Assembly: GCA_948567375.1 (NCBI GenBank)
Contig: OX419755.1
Span: 31,315,001 to 31,379,000, forward strand
From: Lunularia cruciata
Taxonomy: Eukaryota; Streptophyta; Marchantiopsida; Lunulariales; Lunulariaceae
DNA length: 64,000 nt
Direction: 5' to 3'
The position numbers and the translations under genes are program-made. The notes under the pieces are model-generated. The model was not told the DNA's origin. It searched no databases and saw only the letters and a program-made list of their open reading frames with translations. This document shows, piece by piece, positions 57,841 through 64,000 of this stretch; position 1 is the stretch's first letter; each line of letters opens with the position of its first letter.

Positions 57841-57900
57841 TGTAAAATGCAACAATGAAGTGAAACTCTTTAGGGAGATTTGTCTAATATGATTGCATTC

Positions 57901-59450
57901 TTGTAAATGATTACTTAGCATATAATCTCTCCACCATGTTTAAGTTTTGTTAAGTTATCTCTACCAAAATATGTTTAAGGAGTTCAACTTCTTTTTCTAT
58001 GTACTTGTTGCAAAGTGGTTTACCTATAGATTGAAGCCACAACTACAGAAATTTCATGGGTACTTTGGAGGAGTGGTTGTACATGTTGACACATGCCCCA
58101 CAAATTTTGAGTACCTAATGGTAAGTTCTCAATCTAGAGCAAAAGGAGTGGAGAACTCTACCCTTGATGCTTTGAGTTTATGAAGGAACATATTGGTATA
58201 ATGGTGATGAACAAGAAACTTTTTGTCATTGGTTGGTTGGTGCATGAGAAAAAATGGGAGTCATTTGCCTTAACCAAAGTATGGATTGAATGATCCAATG
58301 TTTGATTTGTTTGCACTCTCACTTGGGATCACTTGATGTATCTATTAAAAGTAATGTTCACTTAGGTACTTATGTGATTGATGGACTCATAGGCAAAAGG
58401 TGAATGTGTGCATGAAGAGAACTATTATAAATATTTACAACTCTAGAATTTGAACTTTGCTTGCACTCATGTAGGTTACAACATGTAGGTTACAAGCGAG
58501 GAAGTAGCAACTGACTACAATTTTGTCATTGCATAGGTGGATCAAAGTTGCAATCATACATATAGTTTACTATGAGTTCAATGGGATGGAATGACATTGA
58601 TGAACAAGGCTTATCTAGCATGGAGGTTTAAAACCTTGAAGAAGACAAATGGACCGTCAACACATCTCTTAGGAAGCCTCAAAGTAGCTACTTGCTATTG
58701 ATGTAGAGGGAAAATTGTATGCAATGGTTGGTAGAAGTAGTTTTACTCTTGGGAATGTAGGATTTATGTGGAGTGTAAATGTGAATTTGTGAGTGTGTTG
58801 TGAATTCTCATTACATTCATTCTCTTGTACATTTGGCACAAGGGGGGTTGTTTCAACTACATCTTGTTCAAATCTTAGTTGCTCTTATTTGAGACTTACC
58901 TTTGTGTTGTATAAAAGACAAGATCAATTTCTTACTATAGTTTCTTACTCTTAAGGATTTTTACAGATCTAGCGTTGGTAAATAAAGCCCATTGCACAAT
59001 TTGTAGTATTTAGCAAGATTAAAGACAATGTCAATCACAAACTATGTAAGTGATTCTTAGTTCAATGATGGCCAACCCTTTTTGGGTTAATGTTAGCTTA
59101 GGATGGTTGAGCTTCTAAACATGATACTTCTTTAGAGAAATACCAATCAAATTTTCTTATACTGTTGCTTCTCTTTTGGAGTGGATTAACAAATATCTTG
59201 ACAAGTTTCTTTGGTGTAATTTTCTTACATAGAGACTCAAGATAGAAGAATTACACTCTTCTAAATCTTCTGTTTGTTTTTTATTCATTTTGATATAATG
59301 TTCTCTAAGTTGAGTTGCACTCTAATTGTATTGAATATACTTCTATTAGGGACTATAGTGATTTAATGTGCATCTCATACATGGACAAAGAATACATTTT
59401 TCAAGCAATAGATAATGAGCAAAAACATGCAGTACAGTCAAGTGAATTGG
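57901..59450. other. No gene seen
   Basis: The 78-codon frame at 57947-58183 is not recognised. The Helitron 3' end should lie here, but I cannot place it. Confidence 0.5.
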
Positions 59451-59860
59451 CCTCAAGATAGGTTGATTTTTCTCATATTATTCAAATTTGTTGTTCTTTC
59501 TTGAGATGCAAAAGTGAAAGATGACAGCTTATTTTCTCTATCTTGATTTGTTAAAGAATATTATAACATACATACAAGATATTGAGGAAGTAATAGCTCA
59601 AGCTTGCAAAATCATCTTGAGCAAAAGTGTACACACTATTTAAGCCACATAATCTTTACTCATATATATATGCACTAAGATAAGTAGGTGAGTATATTTG
59701 AACCATGTGACATAGGAAAGTAACTCCTCCATAAGTTACAACATGATCTAGAACTAGAATATTTATCACAAATTGAGGTATTTGTGATGTTTTATTCTCT
59801 TCTTGATGATCATTAATGATTGGTTAAGTTATTGTAGTACACTCACAAATTTGCATCATA
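59451..59860 (+). repeat. Direct repeat R of the 16.4-kb pair
   Basis: Partner of 43027-43425: 'cctcaagata', 'ttctttcttgagatgc', 'gcttgcaaaatcatcttgagcaaa', 'agtaactcctccataag' and 'cttcttgatgatcatt'. It could be the start of a second Helitron copy or one of two flanking repeats. Confidence 0.65.
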
Positions 59861-60916
59861 TAGTTTTTGAAGTCAACTTTGCCACAATGATTTGAGTGTT
59901 TGGACTTGAGAGGTACAATTGTACCAATGTTGGCACCAGATTCATCATTAGCAATATTATCAATCTCAAGAGTAAAGTAATATTTATGTTATGAATTTGA
60001 AATATGAGGAAACAAAGACAATTTATCAAATGGAACTTTAACACAAGATTGTAAAGTTTGCATGACAAACAGATTAGATTTGATTGATTTTTGTACCCTC
60101 AATCTCTTGTCACTTATTTTTTGTTAAGTCCAAGGAGCACAATTACATAAACATTGCTAGAGTAAAAAGCAAATTTCAATGTCATGCAATTTTGATGCCA
60201 TGCAACGCTCAAATTGAATTGTTTACAAGAACCCTATACATAATGCTCATGGGATTTTATGAGTAGGAATCAGAACTCCATTTTGATGCTACAAGTGTTG
60301 TTGATGGACATTGTTGGGAAACTATATGAAGGAAAACTCCTAAGATTTGGCTAAAGCTTTTTCTTTCTTTTTCTTTTTATTATGTCTAAAGGATATATGC
60401 ATTTTTTTGAACTTGCTCAAAGTTAAAAATTATTTTGAGAAAATGTCTTATAGATCATCATAAGTTGAATATTATAGGTTATACTTATCTTCCATGTAAA
60501 ACTTGAAGAATAAGAAAGTCTATTGTGCAAGTATTGGAAGGCACAATGATATACAAAAGGTGACTTATCCTCCTCTTACAATCTGTAAAATAAGAAAGTG
60601 CATTGCTTAAGTGTTGAAGGCACAATGATGTACCAAAGGAGAGCTTATCATGAAATGGATGGTTGCTTTGTATGTACCTATCATTGCTTCACAGTCTACA
60701 AAATAGATACTTACAACCTACTTGGTTGGAAGGATTAGATTCAAGTCCATAGAGTGATTGTGCTATTGTCTACATGGATAAGGCAAATCACTAAACAAAT
60801 CATTGAGGGATTTATTCTCAAAAGTTGTCACATGTTGTGTTAAAGTCAAGCTCAATGTTTGATCTGATTGAAGTTAAGTGGACCTAATTAGCTTGAGTTG
60901 ATTGAAGTTAAGCAAG
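59861..60916. other. No gene seen; short local duplication
   Basis: Two similar stretches at about 60510-60560 and 60590-60640 ('aagaaagt.tattg..aagt.ttggaaggcacaatgat') form a degenerate tandem duplication. Nothing coding is recognisable. Confidence 0.45.
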
Positions 60917-61501
60917 TGTAATATCAATAGTTAGATATATTATATAAGGTGAAAATTGGGTTGGTAACATCTAGGAGGATGTTATATATGATGGACTAAG
61001 TAGATCCAATAGAGGTATCACCAAAAGAGTACTTCTACTAATAGGGCAAAAGTCAAGAATAACCTAAAAACTTAAGAGCCAATTTTGGAGGCCTAAAAAA
61101 ATGAAATTAGGTATAAAAGATATAATGGCTATCCCTAATAGAGAAAAGGTTGGCTTTCTCTCCCCACAAGTTTGTCTCATCTAGAGCTTTCAAATGATAT
61201 TTCACCCATGTGATTTTGAGATTCCTACAAGAAGATTCCTTTTGTCAAACTTGTTTGACCAACCAAATATGACAAGGACCAACATGTCACCCATATAGGA
61301 AACTAACCTAAGGGTGCATCTTGCTAACATATCAACAATCCATGTATCTAATCCAAGGGTGGAGCTTCCTTTGAGTGAATCTTCTTTGTTATATAATAAA
61401 GGGAAGGTGCTCCTTTGGGGCATTGGAGTATTGACTATGAAGCTTGTGTCTTCTCTCTTGTATTTCTCTTTGGAGAGTTATCATATCCTTGGAGTATTAC
61501 A
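60917..61501 (+). repeat. 5' LTR of the second gypsy copy
   Basis: It matches the 44135-44869 LTR in order but is about 150 bp shorter, mainly in the left half. The TATA region 'ttatataataaaggg' is at about 61390-61404. Its partner 3' LTR lies outside the window. Confidence 0.8.
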
Positions 61502-63746
61502 ATGGTATTAAAGCAGGTGTTTTAATCCAAGAGAGTGGATCACTCCTCTTGGAAGAACATGGGCTACAAAAAATTTGAGAGGAGAAAACATGGTGCAATT
61601 GTTGGACTTGGGGAGTGTGTTAAAGAAAGGATGGGATGGAAGCACTTGGAGGAAAATTTCATGCACCCAACTTTCCATTCTTGAATCCATTTCACATTAA
61701 GATTATGTATATCTCACATGAGCAAATATGAATATCTCTCATTTATCATTTTGGAGTAGAGTGATTCTACCTATGGTGGTATATAATAGAGAGTATGATT
61801 TGACAATCTACATTTTCTTAGGATGTTATGGATTTGAATGTACCAAATCCCACCTTCCAATATGCAAGTAGAAATCTATTATGTCGTTAGACCAAAAGTG
61901 ATGCTTAGGGATTTCATAGTCCATAATTTTGGTGTGGAATATTATCAACAAGTGATAGCCTTGAGGTCCCAATGATAGTTCTAATAGTCTGTGCTCCCTC
62001 TTGAATGATCATATTAACACTCTATTGAAATAGGAAGTAGCAATTGAACATTTTTTATGTATATGAATCATGGATCTATAATTGTATGAGTTGATGCAAG
62101 GAATGTAGAGGATGTTTCATGAGGTCCTAGTAGTACTCTCAATGGTTTGTGCTCCTTCCCAAGTGATCATATTAACCCTCTATTGAAATAGGAAGTAGCA
62201 ATTGAACATTTGTCATGTGTAGGAATCATGGATTTGTAATTGTAGGAGATGTTGAACAAGTTTATAGAGATCAAGTATGTAACAATCAAGTAATGCAAGA
62301 AGAAGAACCATCACTAGCAATCAAAGTGCTTGGAGAGTCACTCACTTGCTGATGACACAAACATGAGTCAACAACTAAGATACATTGTTACTACAAATGG
62401 AAAAGAAATGCAACGTTGAGCCTTATAAGAGATAGTGTTCCATATGAGTAGTGGAAAATTGGATTCAAGAATGAATCAATACCTTCAATTGTTCACAATT
62501 GAGATCACTAATCATTCTATAGGCATATTTGCATGTGAGTACCTGATCAATAAATCCCTCACATTGTATGATGCTTGGGAATGATCATTGTTGGTAGAAG
62601 GAAGAGAGATCACTTGGACAACCATGCAAGAAAGGTTGCTCAAGAATTTCCAATCTATGGATTTTGTGTAGATGGCTTGAACTAGACTATGGGAGTTGAA
62701 GCAGAAGAATAATATATAAAAGTATGTGGAGACATTTCTTGATCTACATACAATAACCAATATGAGTCTAGTTGAAGCTCTTGATAATTTGAAAAGGAGA
62801 TTAAAAAAGTGGATTTTACAAGAGGTAATGGTACAAAATCCTTGCACTATTTTTGAAGCCATTGCCTATAAGCAAAGAATAGCAAGGGCATTTGGAGGAG
62901 GTGAAGAGGTAACCTTAATGCAAAACTATTGGGTTGAGACACACCATTTTGGTAGACCTATTCTTATGGAATTAAGCAACATTTAGTTCCAAAGAGCATG
63001 ACCCCTCCAAGGAGAATAAGGATGGATTAAAGAAAGGAGAGAAGGAGTCCTATGAAGAGAAGGGGCTTGAGTAGAACAACAATGTTGTTAAAATTGTGAT
63101 CAAGTTGGGCATATAGCCATCAATTTTTGTGCTCATCATCCTAAAGGTCCTCGGCCTCCATATAGGCAACCTTTGAAGCACATGTAGAGACAAAGAAAAG
63201 AGGAAGATGTTGAAATCACATCAAAAAATAAAGATTGCTAGTAAATGTACCTCATGGCCTTATTGACTCAATAAAGAAGAGTAAAAATAAGAGGAAGAAG
63301 AGGATGAGTGTGCAAAGGTAGAGGAAGATAAATTCAAAACTAATTTTAATAAATAAAGTCCTAGAAGGCAATTTGGTGAGAGTGTTGATAGACCCTAGAG
63401 CAACAGAGGATTTCTTGTCTTGCTCTATTACAATAAGGTTGGAAGATAAAACTAGAGAAGGATAAAAATGACAAAGTAAAGTTGCCTAGTGGTCAAACAA
63501 AGAGGATTGAGTCATTTCCTAGAAAGGTAGCACTCTCTGTAAGAGACTCTCAAGAAGCAATTGAGTGGCAAGTAATATAGTTAGCTCAGTATGATGTGAT
63601 CTTAAGCATGTCGTGGATGGAGTACTTTAACCCTACAGTGGATTGGAAAAAGAAAATAGTGAGAACTAGTCAATGGAAGATCTTTGGGTTAAAGAAAAAT
63701 CATAAAGGCAAGAGTTGCCTCTTATGTCATAGTGACTACATCTATT

Positions 63747-63808
63747 GGGTCTTTTGGGTCTTTTGGGCTTTATATTTCATTGTTCATTGTTCATTGTTCA
63801 TTGTTCAT
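63747..63808 (+). repeat. Two short tandem arrays in the second gypsy
   Basis: 'TTGGGTCTTT' occurs about three times (63747-63770), followed by 'TTCATTG' about four to five times (63776-63808). They are simple-sequence growth inside dead coding DNA. Confidence 0.8.
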
Positions 63809-64000
63809 ATTGGTAAGATAGATAAACATTTCATGGATCTAATAAGAGAAGTCTAGAGTGCACAACACAATGGAGAAATTCATAAGAAATTGAAAGATGT
63901 GGTCAATTAGTTCCAAGATGTCTTTTTAGCTGAATTTCACTTAAGTTTACCACCAAAAGGAGAGTAGATCATAAAAATGAGATACTTCTTGGGAAGACTC

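Larger units (their letters stand above)
43700..57900 (+). mobile_element. Helitron remnant (Rep-helicase type), split by younger insertions
   Basis: The order of conserved Helitron blocks is kept on the plus strand. First come tandem units of about 165 bp at 43790-44134 and 51165-51326. Then 'LYHRIGNVLPSEGKRPKFAQLYIND' (about 51860-51950), a degenerate HUH nuclease motif ('KRSLPHTPMLLIL', about 52855), 'VHGPCGDKDNPKSSC' (about 53020), 'WIVPHKVYLATKYNSHIND' (about 53193-53250) and 'LTMIKGATLFDHL' (about 55920). The helicase follows at 56480-57830. A gypsy element (44135-51164) and a solo LTR (53695-54258) sit inside. Neither the 5' TC end nor the 3' CTRR end could be placed. Confidence 0.75.
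60917..64000 (+). mobile_element. Second Ty3/gypsy copy, more decayed, runs off the window
   Basis: The 5' LTR is 60917-61501 (585 bp, TGTAATATC to GTATTACA), with the W-box pair partly kept at 61244-61260. The primer-binding site is at 61503. Gag words survive ('YVETFLDLHTITNMS', 'EVMVQNPCTIFEAIA', 62706-62880), as do a poor zinc-knuckle region near 63090 and a protease-like 'LIDPRATEDFLSC' (about 63386). The pol N-terminal leader reaches the window end. Stops are much denser than in the 44135 copy, so it is probably older. Confidence 0.85.

Overview
The window looks like nuclear DNA of a land plant that makes swimming sperm, most likely a bryophyte (moss or liverwort); a fern or lycophyte is also possible. 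The reasons are plant-style split genes with GT-AG introns, a plant-type LRR/Raf-like kinase, a dynein regulatory complex subunit that flowering plants lack, and typical plant transposons (chromovirus Ty3/gypsy, Ty1/copia, Helitron, pogo, Harbinger-like). There is no bacterial operon structure. The species cannot be fixed from the sequence alone.

Layout. 1-13 kb is a repeat-rich arm. It holds two degenerate copies of one LINE-like element, several short fragments of that element's 3' end, an internally deleted Ty1/copia element, and a 1.3-kb Harbinger-like non-autonomous element with internal duplications. 13.9-34 kb is the gene island. Two intron-rich genes lie in tandem on the minus strand: a DRC3-like axonemal protein (about 13.9-20.8 kb or further) and an LRR-EDR1-TKL protein kinase (23.76-32.87 kb, 11 exons, about 1,314 residues). 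The exon joins of both were checked by reading phase.

At about 34.16 kb the base composition changes abruptly to very AT-rich DNA. From 34.2 to 64 kb I see no intact host gene, only layered transposon remains: a short MITE, an LTR family carrying heat-shock-element arrays (three copies), a pogo-type element interrupted by a solo LTR, and a decayed Helitron (about 43.7-57.9 kb). The Helitron contains a Ty3/gypsy chromovirus (44135-51164), whose 3' LTR contains a solo LTR of the heat-shock-element family. A second, more decayed gypsy copy starts at 60917 and leaves the window. LINE 3'-end fragments occur on both sides of 34.16 kb, so both halves belong to the same genome.

How things work together. 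The DRC3-like protein would act in the sperm flagellum and the kinase in cytoplasmic signalling; no direct link is shown. The transposon part gives a relative order of events (Helitron, then gypsy, then heat-type LTR). Decay is mainly C-to-T and G-to-A, as expected for methylated plant DNA. The most interesting observations are the heat-shock-element arrays in one LTR family and the paired W-boxes conserved in the gypsy LTRs. Both suggest stress-inducible retrotransposons.
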